Under the pieces are notes generated by a model. The model worked only from the letters and a program-made list of their open reading frames with translations. It ran no database searches and was not told the origin of the DNA. Both the position numbers and the translations under genes were made by a program. Shown piece by piece: positions 9,267-18,684 of a stretch of DNA of 64,000 nt. The first letter of the stretch is position 1. Each line of letters opens with the position of its first letter. The DNA comes from Bog-473 sp963764305. GTDB lineage: Bacteria; Actinomycetota; Acidimicrobiia; Acidimicrobiales; RAAP-2. Where the stretch lies: positions 62,001-126,000 of the forward strand of contig CAVXSD010000001.1 in NCBI GenBank assembly GCA_963764305.1, read 5' to 3'.

Positions 9267-10133
9267 GTGCCCGGCAACATCGCCGCCGTCGTCGTCGACC
9301 ATGACGCCGGGCCGTTGCTCGAAGGCTGCGTCAGGTCACTCCTCGAGGATGGGGCGTCCCCCATCGTGGTGGTGGAGAACGGTGCGGCCGGCAGCGCCGC
9401 GACCGCCCTGGCGGACCTCCCGTCCGCGCCGCTGCGCATGGTGCGGCCCGGCCGCAACGTCGGCTTCGGTGCCGGGGTGAACCGCGGCCTGGCCGCGCTG
9501 GCGGGGGAGTCACCGCCGCCGGAGTGGATCCTCGTCTGCAATCCGGATCTGCTCGTGCATCCCGGTGCCCTGGCGGCGCTGCGCCAGGCCCTCGAGTCCC
9601 AGCACGCCTGGGCGCTCGTCGGGCCCCGCATCTTCGACGAGACGGGTGCGGTCTACCCCTCGGTGCGCAACTTCCCTTCCCTCATTGACGCCGCCGGGCA
9701 CGCACTGCTGGCGCTGTTCAACCCGGACAACCCCTTCACCCAGCGCTACAACCCCGGCACGCCCGAGGGCGAGGTGGTGACCGCGGGCGGCTGGGTGTCG
9801 GGCTCGTGCTTCCTGGGCCGCCGCGACGCGCTGGAGGAGCTCGGCGGCTTCGACGAGGCCTACTTCATGTACGCCGAGGACATGGACCTCTGCTGGCGCG
9901 CCCACGAGGCCGGTTGGGGCGTGGGTTTCGTCGGCACGGCGGAGGTGACCCACGTGCAGGGGGTCAGCACGGCGCGCCACCCGTACCGCATGATGGTGGC
10001 CCACCACCGCTCGGCACTCCGCTTCACGTTTCGGACCACCTCGGGCTGGCGCCGCGTCGCGCTGCCCCTGGCGGTGCTCGTGCTCGGGGCGCGCATGGCC
10101 ATGGCCACGCTCCGGCTCGCCTTCGGTCGTTAG
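9267..10133 (+). CDS. Glycosyltransferase family 2 (rhamnosyltransferase-like)
   Basis: A 288-residue GT2 enzyme resembling WbbL-type rhamnosyltransferases. Seen are VVVDHDAGPLLEGCVRSL, a glycine-rich RNVGFGAGVNRGL, the DXD-like VCNPDLLV, and the acceptor-side WVSGSCFLGRRDAL followed by GGFDEAYFMYAEDMDLCWR. The C-terminus has one hydrophobic segment (ALPLAVLVLGARMAMATL) that may anchor it in the membrane. It starts at GTG 9267, seven bases after the previous gene. With dTDP-rhamnose made two genes upstream, rhamnosyl transfer is a fair guess but unproven. Confidence 0.84.
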   Translation: MPGNIAAVVVDHDAGPLLEGCVRSLLEDGASPIVVVENGAAGSAATALADLPSAPLRMVRPGRNVGFGAGVNRGLAALAGESPPPEWILVCNPDLLVHPGALAALRQALESQHAWALVGPRIFDETGAVYPSVRNFPSLIDAAGHALLALFNPDNPFTQRYNPGTPEGEVVTAGGWVSGSCFLGRRDALEELGGFDEAYFMYAEDMDLCWRAHEAGWGVGFVGTAEVTHVQGVSTARHPYRMMVAHHRSALRFTFRTTSGWRRVALPLAVLVLGARMAMATLRLAFGR

Positions 10134-10143
10134 GCCGTAGCCG

Positions 10144-11223
10144 TTGCCGTTGCGCGACTACCGGGGCCGGCTCGCCGTCGTGCTGGTGGTCGTGGGGGTC
10201 ATCGCGCTGGGGCTCGTGCTGGCGAGAGTGGTCAGCGGGCCTGCGCAGAAGACCGCTGCACACGCGCACCTGCAGGTCGAGCCGCAGGTCACATTCGCCC
10301 TCCCGCCGCCCGCCACCGGGTGCAACGGGGCAACGGCCCAGGCCGGCGGGGGCGAGAAGGTGCCGCTCACGGTCAGCGTCGTCGCCGGCCAGGTCGCCGA
10401 GACGGCGGACGTCTGCATCGGCGGCCTGGGACCGTTCCCCTTCGTCCTCGACTCGGGCGCCGGGCAGTCGACCATTGATGCCGGGCTGGCCCATCGGCTC
10501 CACCTGGCGACGGCGGGCGCGCCGAGCGAGTTCGCTGGTGTCGGGTGCACCGGGGCCGCCCAGCCCGTCTCCGTCGGCGCGTGGTCACTCGACGGCGTCG
10601 AGCTGGCGCCGCAGCAGCTGACGGCAGCCACGCTGCCCCAGATGGGGGGGAAGGGTGAGCCCGTCGGCCTGCTCGGCTCCGACGTCCTGTCCCGTTTCGG
10701 TGGGGTCCGCATCGACTTCGATGCAGGTGCCCTCGTCCTGCTCGGACCCGAGGGTGCACCGCTCGACGCGTCCTCGCCCTACACGGGCCCGAAGAGCCCA
10801 CCACCAGCGGCGCTGACGCAGGGGGAGGGCGGGACGACGGTGCCGCTGACGGTGACGCCGGCCCAGGGCGACGTGTCGCTCAGCGTGGCAGTCCGCTTCG
10901 GCCATGGCCGCCGGCGGGACTTCGTGGTCGACACGGGCTCCTCCCAGAGTGTGGTGTCGTCCTCGGTCTCCCAGAGGCAGTCACTGGCGACTACCGAGCT
11001 GGCGCAGCGCCAGTCCACCGTGTGCTCGGTGATCACGGTCCCGTTGGTGCACAGCGGGCCGTGGTCCGTGCCGGGCCTGGCGCTCCATCCCCAGCTCATC
11101 GGCTCGACCAACTTCGGCACCATCAGCCTGTCCGGCACCGTCGGCCTGCTGGGCTCGGACCAGCTCCGGCGCTTCGGGTGGGTCGTCCTCGACTACACCG
11201 GAGGCCAGATGGTGCTTGGGTGA
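10144..11223 (+). CDS. Membrane-anchored two-repeat aspartyl (retropepsin-like) protease
   Basis: A 359-residue protein with an N-terminal signal anchor (RLAVVLVVVGVIALGLVLARVV, residues about 9-30) and two related aspartyl-protease lobes outside the membrane. The first lobe has FVLDSGAGQSTID (about residue 100) and the second FVVDTGSSQSVVS (about residue 260). Each is followed by a GLLGSDVL / GLLGSDQL hydrophobic-hydrophobic-Gly element. Two D-S/T-G motifs in one chain suggest an internal pepsin-like pseudodimer built from retropepsin-type halves. It starts at TTG 10144 (alternative TTG 10150), right behind the glycosyltransferases. Its target is unknown. Confidence 0.78.
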   Translation: MPLRDYRGRLAVVLVVVGVIALGLVLARVVSGPAQKTAAHAHLQVEPQVTFALPPPATGCNGATAQAGGGEKVPLTVSVVAGQVAETADVCIGGLGPFPFVLDSGAGQSTIDAGLAHRLHLATAGAPSEFAGVGCTGAAQPVSVGAWSLDGVELAPQQLTAATLPQMGGKGEPVGLLGSDVLSRFGGVRIDFDAGALVLLGPEGAPLDASSPYTGPKSPPPAALTQGEGGTTVPLTVTPAQGDVSLSVAVRFGHGRRRDFVVDTGSSQSVVSSSVSQRQSLATTELAQRQSTVCSVITVPLVHSGPWSVPGLALHPQLIGSTNFGTISLSGTVGLLGSDQLRRFGWVVLDYTGGQMVLG

Positions 11224-11266
11224 TGTGCACTCCGCCGACCCGGCGCGCGCGGCGCCATGCCGTCGC

Positions 11267-11717
11267 TCATGTGAGCGCGGCCCCGAGGGCGTCGAGGAGC
11301 TCGCCCGTGCCCTTCTCGCGGATGGCTGGGGTGTCACCGCCGTCGAGGAACACGCCCTGCTCGGTAAAGGTGAGGGTGGTGCCCGAGGGTGCCGGGGTGA
11401 ACTCGACGGTGGTCACCGAGACCGAGATCAGCGTCCCGTCGGCCTCCATGGTGTAGCCGTAGACGATGCGCTCGCCGGGCACGATGTCCCGGTAGGTGGC
11501 CTCGTAGGTGTAGACGGGCCCTCCGGGGGGACCGCCGCGGTTGATCTCGGTGCCGCCCACCCGGAAGTCGAGCTCGTACCCGGCGGCTCCGGGAGCGCCG
11601 AACCAGCGTGACTTGGACTCCTGGCTGGACCAGGCGGCGAAGACGCGCTCGGGCGGGACCGGGTACGTCCGGCTGAGGGTGAAGGTTCCGTGCTCGGCGG
11701 TGCGGTTGGGTGGTCAT
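11267..11717 (-). CDS. SRPBCC (AHSA1-like) domain protein, frameshifted near start
   Basis: After repair this is a protein of about 149 residues of the START/SRPBCC fold. The sequence FTLSRTYPVPPERVFAAW, KSRWFGAPG, YELDFRVGGTEI and ERIVYGYTM is characteristic. The ATG at 11717 sits one base after the arsR stop, but its frame differs from the rest; removing one base within the first dozen codons restores MTTQ joined to RTAEHGTFTLSRTY. Pairs of ArsR regulator and AHSA1 protein are common in actinobacteria; the function is unknown, perhaps binding a hydrophobic ligand. An unbroken short version would start at GTG 11560. Confidence 0.75.
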
Positions 11718-11718
11718 C

Positions 11719-12081
11719 TCAAGCTCCTCTCGAGGGTGGTGTTGCGGTCTGTTCGGCGGCGAGGTCCTCGGCGAGGACTTCGCCCAACCGGTCGAGGCGG
11801 CGCGCCCATTCGGCGCGCTGGCCGGCGAACCAGTCCTCGGCCACACGAAGCCCCAATGGCTCGAGCCGGCAGGTCCGGGTGCGACCCACCTTCTCGGAGC
11901 TGACGAGGCCAGACGACTCGAGGACGGCCAGATGCTGGACCACGGCCGACAGGCTCATCTCGAGCGGCTGCGCCAGCTGGCTCACCGTGGCGGGACCGCC
12001 GCTGAGGCGTTCCACCAGGTCGCGCCTGGTGGGATCGCCCAGCGCCCTGAACACCTCGTCGACCCGTTGATACTTAAGCAT
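11719..12081 (-). CDS. ArsR/SmtB-family winged-helix transcriptional regulator
   Basis: A 120-residue regulator: VFRALGDPTRRDLVERL, a recognition region SQLAQPLEMSLSAVVQHLAVLESSGLV, and GRTRTCRLEPLGLRVAEDWF. No metal-binding Cys cluster (CVC) is present, so it belongs to the metal-independent subfamily linked to SRPBCC genes. I chose the ATG at 12081 because homology begins there and a promoter (TTGACA-17-GATACT) ends exactly 7 nt upstream, making a leaderless mRNA. A perfect palindrome over the -10 and start codon implies autorepression. The SRPBCC gene follows by one base. Confidence 0.9.
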   Translation of the reverse strand: MLKYQRVDEVFRALGDPTRRDLVERLSGGPATVSQLAQPLEMSLSAVVQHLAVLESSGLVSSEKVGRTRTCRLEPLGLRVAEDWFAGQRAEWARRLDRLGEVLAEDLAAEQTATPPSRGA

Positions 12082-12117
12082 TGACTTAAGTATCCCGACG
12101 AAAAGGCGGCTTGTCAA
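12071..12117 (-). promoter_or_regulatory. arsR promoter with overlapping palindromic operator
   Basis: Reading the minus strand: -35 TTGACA (12117-12112), 17-bp spacer, -10 GATACT (12094-12089), then 7 nt to the ATG. The inverted repeat TACTTAAG-N6-CTTAAGTA (12071-12092) is perfect and covers the -10 box and the start codon. This is the expected geometry for ArsR self-repression. Confidence 0.75.
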
Positions 12118-12127
12118 GCGGTCGGGA

Positions 12128-12936
12128 TCAGTCGGGCCCGGACAGCCCCAACATGTCGGTGACGCCGTGGTCCCGGCCTGCGGTGTAGCCGCCGTCGACG
12201 GGGAGCGCATGGCCCGTCACGAACGAGGCGTCGTCGGAGAGCAGGAACGCGGCGACGGCGGCGATCTCCCCGGGCCGGGCCATGCGCCGGCCCAGCTTGT
12301 GCTCGTGGACGATGTCGGCCAGCGCGGCCTCCATGCCCGGGCCGAAGACGGAGTCGGTCATCGGGGTCTCGACGAACCCCGGGCAGACGGCGTTGACCCG
12401 GATGCCGCGCCCGCCGTAGTCGATGGCCATGTTCTTGGTCAGGAGGACTACGCCGCCCTTCGACGCGCTGTAGACGCTGCCCCCCGCCGTGCCCTCGAGC
12501 CCCTCGATACTGGCCAGCGTCACCACCGACCCGCGCTGCCCGTCGGCGTGCCGGGGTTGCTGCAACATCTGGCCGATCACGTGCTTGGCCGTGAGGTAGG
12601 TGCCGGTCAGGTTGACAGAGATGACCCGGGACCACTCCACGGCGGGGAGCATGTGGACCGGGCCGCCGCCCGCCACGCCCGCCGCGTTGACCAGCCCGTC
12701 GACGGCCCCGCCGAAGGCCACCGCGGCGGCCACCAGCGCTTCGACCGAGCCCTCGTCCGCCACGTCGACGTTGGTGAAGAGCCACCGATCCCGTCCCTCC
12801 GGAATCGTCCCGGCGGGATCCACGAGGTCGGCTCCCACGACGCGCGCTCCCTCCTCAGGAGGCGATCCGCCGTCGCCCGGCCGATGCCCGAGGCGGCTCC
12901 GGTCACGATGTAGGTCCGTCCGTCCAATCCACGCAT
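12128..12936 (-). CDS. SDR-family oxidoreductase, frameshifted
   Basis: Repaired length is about 269 residues, a classical short-chain dehydrogenase. The N-terminus reads MRGLDGRTYIVTGAASGIGRATADRLL. The frame then breaks, and one G missing near 12855 (plus strand) restores EEGARVVGADLVDPAG. Further on are NAAGVAGGGP, the catalytic SVYSASKGGVVLLTKNMA, and a C-terminal FVTGHALPVDGGYTAG. It is probably an NAD(P)-dependent alcohol or ketone dehydrogenase with unknown substrate. It is divergent from the LLM-family gene at 13031. Confidence 0.85.
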
Positions 12937-13030
12937 GACCCCTCCGCTTGGTTGCGCCCGGGCGACCCGGGCTGATAACTGTTCTAGCCCGGGTCGTCCC
13001 CGGGGTCGCCGTCCGGGGGGAGCCCACGCC

Positions 13031-14136
13031 ATGAAGTTCGCGCTGTTCTACGAGATCCCGGTCCCACGTCCGTGGGAGGAGGACAGCGAGCTCATCGCGT
13101 ACCAGAACACGCTCGAGCAGGCCATCGCCGGCGACCGCCACGGCTGGCACGCGTTCTGGACCGTGGAGCACCACTTCCTGCAGGAGTACTCGCACTGCTC
13201 GAACCCCGAGGTCTTGTACGGCGCCATCGCCGCTCGGACCGAGCGCATCCGCCTGGGTTATGGCGTGCGCCTCATGCCCAAGCCCTACAACCACCCGGTG
13301 CGCACGGCGGAGTCGGTGGCCGTGCTCGACCTGTTGTCGAAGGGGCGCGTCGATCTGGGCACCGGTCGATCGGCCACCCGGGCCGAGCTCGAGGGCTTCG
13401 GATCGATCCCGCCGAGAGCCGCCGCATGTGGCAGGAGGCCATCGGGCACGTGGTGGGCTGCTGGACCAACGAGGAGTACGAGTTCGACGGGGAGTTCTGG
13501 CAGATGCCGCGGCGCCGGGTGCAGCCCAAGCCGTGGCAGAAGCCGCACCCTCCTCTGTGGGGCGCCACCACCAGCGACGAGGGCCACGCCCAGGTGGGCG
13601 ACCTCGGCCTGGGCCTGTGCTCCTTCGCGGTCGGGCTGCCCCCGTCGGAGGTGAAGCGCAAGATCGACATCTACCGTGAGGCCGTCGGGCGATGCGATGC
13701 GCCGCTGGGCGCGTTCGTGCACAACCAGGCGGCGACCTTCACCATGGCCATCTGCGCGCCTGACCGTGATGCCGCCGTGGCGGAGGCGCGGGAGTCCTTC
13801 GAGTGGTACCCCAAGACCGGCGCCCGACAGATCGCCACGCTGACGGACTGGATGGCGGAGCGCAAGCAGGATCTCGGCAGCTACTCCTACGCAGCGGACA
13901 TGAAGAAGACCGACGACGAGGGCACGCTCGACCTTCTGAGCCTGGAGTACCTCATGGATGCCAACGCCTGCGTGCTGGGGACGCCCGAGGAGTGCCTGGA
14001 GGCCTGTCGTCAATATGAGGCCGCCGGCGTCGACCTGCTGCTGTGCCTGGTCAACCCCTACAAGATCTCGCACGAGTCGGTCATGCAGACGATCGAGCTC
14101 ATGGGTACCGAGGTGATCCCCCACTTCGCCTCCTGA
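13031..14136 (+). CDS. LLM-class (luciferase-like) flavin/F420-dependent oxidoreductase, frameshifted
   Basis: About 368 residues after repair. The N-terminus MKFALFYEIPVPRPW resembles bacterial luciferase-like monooxygenases; WTVEHHFLQEYSHCSNPEVLYGAIAARTERIRLGYGV and LSKGRVDLGTGRSATRAELEGFG follow. One base is missing after 13401; restoring it gives GIDPAESRRMWQEAI. The distal part includes PKPWQKPHPPLWGATTSDE and a C-terminal helix. The family uses FMN or F420; the substrate is unknown. It stands alone, divergent from an SDR. Confidence 0.84.
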
Positions 14137-14159
14137 GTCCGGCTGCGCCTGCAGCGGCC

Positions 14160-14187
14160 TTGACTCGAGGCGGCCGTCCTCTATAGT
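14160..14187 (+). promoter_or_regulatory. Promoter of the ytrA-like/ABC operon (leaderless)
   Basis: TTGACT (14160-14165), a 16-bp spacer, TATAGT (14182-14187), then exactly 7 nt to the ATG at 14195. No Shine-Dalgarno is present, so the transcript probably begins at the start codon. Confidence 0.7.
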
Positions 14188-14194
14188 TGCCTAG

Positions 14195-14611
14195 ATGACT
14201 AGTGAACTGCTGCCGCAGTCGATCAGCTTCCACCTGCGGCCCGACTCAGGCGTGCCGCCCTACCTGCAGCTCGTCCAGCAGATACGCCAGGCAGTGCGCA
14301 GCGGGGTGCTCGACGTCGGTGACCGGCTTCCGACGGTCAAGGAGGTAGTGGCGGAGCTCGCCATCAACCCCAACACGGTGCAGAAGGCCTACCGCGAGCT
14401 CGAGCACGAGGGGCTGGTCGAGGGACGACAGGGCGTCGGGACGTTCGTCGCCCGTCGCCCAGAGGGCCCCCCGCCCGGCACGCAGGCCCGGTTGGCCCGG
14501 GGCCTGCACAAGTGGGTGGATTCCGCACGGGCTGAGGGCATGGACGACGAGGCGATGGAATCCATGCTGCGTGAGACGTTGCGAGCCGCGGACGCAATGA
14601 GGATCGCATGA
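14195..14611 (+). CDS. GntR-family (YtrA subfamily) transcriptional regulator
   Basis: A 138-residue regulator with an N-terminal GntR winged helix (PPYLQLVQQIRQAVRSGVLDVGDRLPTVKEVVAELAINPNTVQKAYRELEHEGLVEGRQGVGTFV is the conserved region, residues about 23-85) and a short C-terminal helical tail, as in YtrA rather than large effector-binding subfamilies. Such regulators repress the ABC transporter genes they precede. Its stop overlaps the ATG of the ATPase (ATGA). Confidence 0.9.
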   Translation: MTSELLPQSISFHLRPDSGVPPYLQLVQQIRQAVRSGVLDVGDRLPTVKEVVAELAINPNTVQKAYRELEHEGLVEGRQGVGTFVARRPEGPPPGTQARLARGLHKWVDSARAEGMDDEAMESMLRETLRAADAMRIA

Positions 14612-15507
14612 GTGCGTCGGCTTTCGCGACGACCGGACTGGGCAAGCGTTACGGCGCGACCTGGGCCCTGCAGGACTGCACGCTCCGGGTGCCAGAGGGG
14701 CACGTGACCGCACTCGTCGGCCCCAACGGCGCCGGCAAGACGACCTTGCTCCGGCTCCTGGTGGGCCTCGCTGCGCCGAGCACCGGCACCGTCGAGGTCC
14801 TGGGGCGGCCCCCGGACGGGTCCGAGGAGTTCCTGGCCGGCATCGGCTACCTGGCCCAGGACGTCCCCCTTTACCGGCGCCTGAGCGCTGCCGATCACAT
14901 CTCCCTCGGTGCCCACCTCAACACGCGGTGGGATGCCGACGAGGCGCGGGTGCGCCTGGCGCGGCTAAAGGTCCCGCTGGACCGGCCGGTCGGCACCCTC
15001 TCGGGCGGCCAGCGGGCGCAGGTCGGCTTGGGCCTGGCCCTGGCCAAGGAGCCCGGGCTCCTTTTCCTCGACGAGCCGGTGGCGGCCCTCGACCCGCTGG
15101 CCCGTCGCGAGTTCCTCTCGACCCTCAGCGAGGCGGTCGCCGAGGGCGGGCTTTCGGTGGTGCTGTCGTCGCACCTCCTCCATGACCTCGAGCGGGTCTG
15201 TGACCACGTGATCCTGCTGAGCGCGTCGCGCGTCGCGCTGTGCGCCGACATCGACTCCGTGTTGGCGACGCACCGCATGCTCGTCGGTCCCCGGCGCCCG
15301 CTCTCCGAGGTGGAGCCCGGCCTGACCGTCATCAGCGCGACCCAGACGCAGCGCCAGACCCGACTGCTCGTGCGCTGCGACGGGCCAGTGCTCGACCCGG
15401 CATGGGACGAGGCCGACGTCGGCCTCGAGGACGTGATCCTCGCCTACATGGGCAGCGAGCAGGCGCGCTCGGACACGGCCCGGTCACACCTGGAGGTGGC
15501 ACAGTGA
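14608..15507 (+). CDS. ABC transporter ATP-binding protein
   Basis: A 299-residue ATPase. It has Walker A GPNGAGKTT, a Q-loop in YLAQDVPLY, the signature LSGGQRAQVGLGLALAKEP, Walker B LLFLDEPVAALDPLARREF, and the H-loop SSHLLHDLERVCDHV. The C-terminal about 80 residues are the extension typical of exporter ATPases such as drug or lantibiotic exporters (CcmA/BcrA class). It is coupled to the YtrA regulator before it and the permease after it (GTGA overlap), so this is a regulated exporter; the substrate is unknown. Confidence 0.9.
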   Translation: MSASAFATTGLGKRYGATWALQDCTLRVPEGHVTALVGPNGAGKTTLLRLLVGLAAPSTGTVEVLGRPPDGSEEFLAGIGYLAQDVPLYRRLSAADHISLGAHLNTRWDADEARVRLARLKVPLDRPVGTLSGGQRAQVGLGLALAKEPGLLFLDEPVAALDPLARREFLSTLSEAVAEGGLSVVLSSHLLHDLERVCDHVILLSASRVALCADIDSVLATHRMLVGPRRPLSEVEPGLTVISATQTQRQTRLLVRCDGPVLDPAWDEADVGLEDVILAYMGSEQARSDTARSHLEVAQ

Positions 15508-16452
15508 ATTTCCTCGTCTGGCGCTTGCACCGCAACCAGGTGTACTTCGCCGTGGCGGCACTGGCCGTGCTCGCGGTCGTGCTCCTGATCACCGGCACCG
15601 TGATGGGGGACGACTACCGGAGCGCCCTGGCCTCGTGTGGGGCGACGCAGAGCTGCGGGGAACTGGGCAGCCAACTGTTCCGCGGCGACGGGGCGATCGT
15701 GGACCTGGTCGACCTCACGATGATCGTCCCGCTGCTCTTCGGCCTCTTCTGGGGTGCCCCGCTCTTGTCGAAGGAGTTCGAGGACGGCACGCACAACCTG
15801 GCGTGGACACAGGGGGTCAGTCGCCGGCACTGGCTCCGGGTGAACATCGGATGGTCTCTCGTCGCCGCGGCGCTGTGGGGAGCCGCACTGGCGGCCCTCG
15901 TCAGCTACTGGCGCTTCCCCGAGAATGCCCTGAACTCACGCTTCCAGGCCTTTGACATCCAGGGCGTCGTCCCCGTGGCCTACGCGCTCTTCGCCGTGGC
16001 GCTCGGCATCGCCGTCGGGTCGGTGCTGCGACGCGTGCTCCCCAGCCTCGCGGTGACCCTCGCCGTTTTCGTGGGGCTGCGCGCCGTCATCGGCGTCTAT
16101 CTGCGGCCGCATCTCATGGCGCCCATCACCAAGCTCTTCCCTCCCGTCGGTCCGTCCAGCACCCCGCCCGGCGCCTGGGTCCTCTCGACCAGCTTCGTGA
16201 ACGGTCGTGGCCAAGACCTCGGGGCCGGGTTCCCCATCTACGAACTCCCCGCCGACTGCCGCAACGTCCTCTTGAAGGGGAAGGGAGTGAACGGTCGGTG
16301 CCTGACCTCGCACGGGTTCCACCAGCTGGTGACCTATCAGCCCGACAGTCGGTTCTGGGCCTTCCAGGGCATCGAAGCGGGGATCTTCGTCGTTCCTGGC
16401 CGCGGCCCTTGTCGGTTTCGCTTTCTGGTGGGTGCTGGGCCGCGACGCCTGA
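15504..16452 (+). CDS. ABC transporter permease, frameshifted near the C-terminus
   Basis: A membrane protein of about 315 residues, partner of the preceding ATPase. Six membrane segments can be read: VYFAVAALAVLAVVLLITGTVM, VDLTMIVPLLFGLFWGAPLL, IGWSLVAAALWGAALAALVSY, VVPVAYALFAVALGIAVGSVL, LPSLAVTLAVFVGLRAVIG, and a last one broken by a frameshift. One surplus base near 16392 restores FLAAALVGFAFWWVLGRDA and a stop at 16450-16452. A large outside loop lies before the last segment. The GTG start overlaps the ATPase stop. Confidence 0.82.
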
Positions 16453-16497
16453 GATATCCGAACTGTCTCTCGGCGCCCGCCGACCGTTCTCCGCCCG

Positions 16498-17688
16498 ATG
16501 GTCGAGACTCCCACTCCCACGCACGCAGCCGACGCGATCTCTACCGCGGCCGCTCTGTCCAACGAGGAGGTCGTCGACGAGCTCGATCAGGCCTTCCGGC
16601 AGAAGGCCGCCGCCGAGGGCAGGATCGTCGTGCTCTTGGGCGAGGCCAGCCGGCGCCAGCTGTACCGGGACGACGGGCGCGACGTCGGCGGAGGCCTGGG
16701 CCGCCGAGCGCTTCGGGATCTCGACCCCGACCGCACGGGCCTATGGGCGCCTGGGCGAGAAGGCCTGGGACATCCCGCACTTGGTCGGATCCCTCTGCGC
16801 CGGGGACCTGTCCATCGACAAGGTCCGCGCCGTGGCCGACGTGGCCACGCCCGAGAGCGACCAGGAGCTCTGTGACCAGGCCCGCGAGTGCACCGTGCGT
16901 GAGCTGGCCGAGGTCGCCCGCACGAGCGCCACCGCCGTCGCCACCTCGCCTTCGGAGCACGATCGCCGTTACCTGCGCTTCAACGAGGCGTTCCGCACCA
17001 TGAGCGTCCAGCTTCCCCCCGAGTCCTTCGCCCGGACCCGGGCCTGCCTCGAGGCCCGGGCCCGCCAGGTCCCCTCAAACGGCGAGACGCCCTGGGACCA
17101 GCGCCTCTGCGACGCCTTCATGGAGATGATCCATACCTCCTCGTCGGGTGCGCAGGCGCACGGCACCACGACGACGGCGCCCCCGTACTTCGTCGTCGCC
17201 CACGTCCCCCTCGGTGCCCTGGTCGACGACGACGGCGAGGGCGAGCACCCTGGCCGGTGAGCTCGAGCGCGACGGGCTCATCAGCACCGAGACGGTGCGC
17301 CGGATCGCCTGCGACGCCACCGTCGCCATCGGGGTCGACGACGATGTCGGCCACACCATGTACGAGGGCCGGGCCCGGCGCACCCCCTCAGACGCCCAGC
17401 GCCGCGAGGTGATGCGCCGGGACCGCCACTGCCGCTTCCCGGGGTGTAGCAACGTCACCTTCACCAACGTCCACCACATCGTGGCCTGGAAGCCCGGAGG
17501 GCGCACCGACCTCGACAACCTCGCGCTCGTTGTGCCTGCACCACCATCACCTGGTGCACTCGGCGGGCTGGGAGATGACGGGCAACGCCAACGAGGAGCT
17601 CACCTTCACCGGGCCGAAGGGCCGGGTCATGACCTCGCGCCCTTCTCCGCTCTGGACCGCCCGCACCCAGTCGCGGAATTGCAATTAG
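16498..17688 (+). CDS. DUF222 / HNH endonuclease domain protein, three frameshifts
   Basis: The reading frame is pieced from three phases: MVETPTPTHAADAISTAA to LYRDD, then TGATSAEAWAAERFG to DDDGEGE, then STLAGELERDG onward, and a last shift near 17530 giving LVCLHHHHLVHSAGWEM. The frame breaks are near 16670, 17246 and 17530, each looking like one surplus base. The DUF222 region is N-terminal; the HNH nuclease fold is C-terminal (RRDRHCRFPGCSN ... VHHIVAWKPGGRTDLDNL). These proteins are abundant in actinobacteria; their role is unclear, possibly mobile or anti-phage. It may be a true pseudogene or a victim of sequence errors. It converges with the quinone oxidoreductase, with overlapping stops. 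Confidence 0.75.
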
Positions 17689-18660
17689 GGGATCAGCGCG
17701 ATCTTCCCGACGGCGCGGCGGCCCAGCAGGTCCTCGAGCGCTCCCGACACGTTGTCGAGCGGGTACTCGGCGGGGCGGACCGGGTCGAGTGTCCCCGCCG
17801 CCACCATGGCCAATAGGTCGCCTAGGAGGGCACGCTGTTCGGCCGGGTGCGTCATGGCCCAGATGCCCCAATCGATGCCGATGACCGAGCGGTTGCGCAG
17901 GAGGACCTGGTTGAGCGGTACGGACGGGATGTCGCCCGACGCGAAGCCAACGACGAGGTAGCGGCCGCGGTCGCCCAGGGCGCGTAGTGACGGCTCCGAA
18001 AGCACGCCACCGATGGGGTCCACCACGAGGTCGACGCCGCTGCCGCCCGCCCACGCTCTGCGCCGCGTCCTTGAGCGGCTCGGCCCCCGGGTCCAACACG
18101 GCTTCGGCGCCCGCGTCGAGCGCGGCCTCCCGCTTGTCCGCGCTCGATGCCACGCCCAGCACGCGGCAGCCCAGCGCCCGCGCCACGCCGATTGCGGCCA
18201 ACCCGACGCCACCGCCGGCGCCGAGGACGAGCACGGTCTCGCCAGGCGCGGCATGGGCGCGGTCGCGCAGGGCGAACAGACTCGTGCTGTAGCTCTGGGT
18301 GAACGTGGCGGCCCGGGCCGCGTCCATCCCTTCGGGCAGCGCGATGGCCGACGCCGCCGGCACCACCACGCGGCTGGCGAATCCCCCCAGCCCCACCGAG
18401 GCCAGCACCCGGTCGCCAACGGCAACGGCGCTGATATCGGGCCCCAGCGCCACGACGTGCCCGGCCACCTCGCTGCCCGGCACGAAGGGGAGCGAGGGCT
18501 TCATTTGGTATTGCCCGGCCACGAAGAGGCCGTCGACGAAGTTGACCCCCGCCGCCTCCACGGCGACGGCGACCTCACCTGGGCCCGGTTCGGGGTCGGG
18601 CCGCTCCTCCACCCGCAGCACGGAGGGCGGACCGAGCTCATTGCAGACGGCGGCGCGCAC
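17685..18660 (-). CDS. Zinc-independent quinone oxidoreductase-like (MDR superfamily), frameshifted
   Basis: About 325 residues after repair. The N-terminal GroES-like domain reads VRAAVCNELGPPSVLRVEERPDPEPGPGEV; further on are GVNFVDGLFVAGQY, PFVPGSEVAGHV and the nucleotide-binding VLVLGAGGGVGLAAIGVARALG. Between about 18045 and 18065 the frame changes; repair gives SGVDLVVDPIGG and ends KIALIP. Zinc-ligand cysteines are lacking, as in NADPH:quinone reductases. The GTG at 18660 was chosen as start because homology begins there. It is divergent from a GNAT gene. Confidence 0.84.
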
Positions 18661-18672
18661 GGGTCGAGACGC

Positions 18673-18678
18673 TACCGT
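18673..18678 (+). promoter_or_regulatory. Putative -10 box, leaderless GNAT gene
   Basis: TACCGT, then 6 nt, then the GTG start. No ribosome binding site is visible. Confidence 0.35.
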
Positions 18679-18684
18679 CGACCA

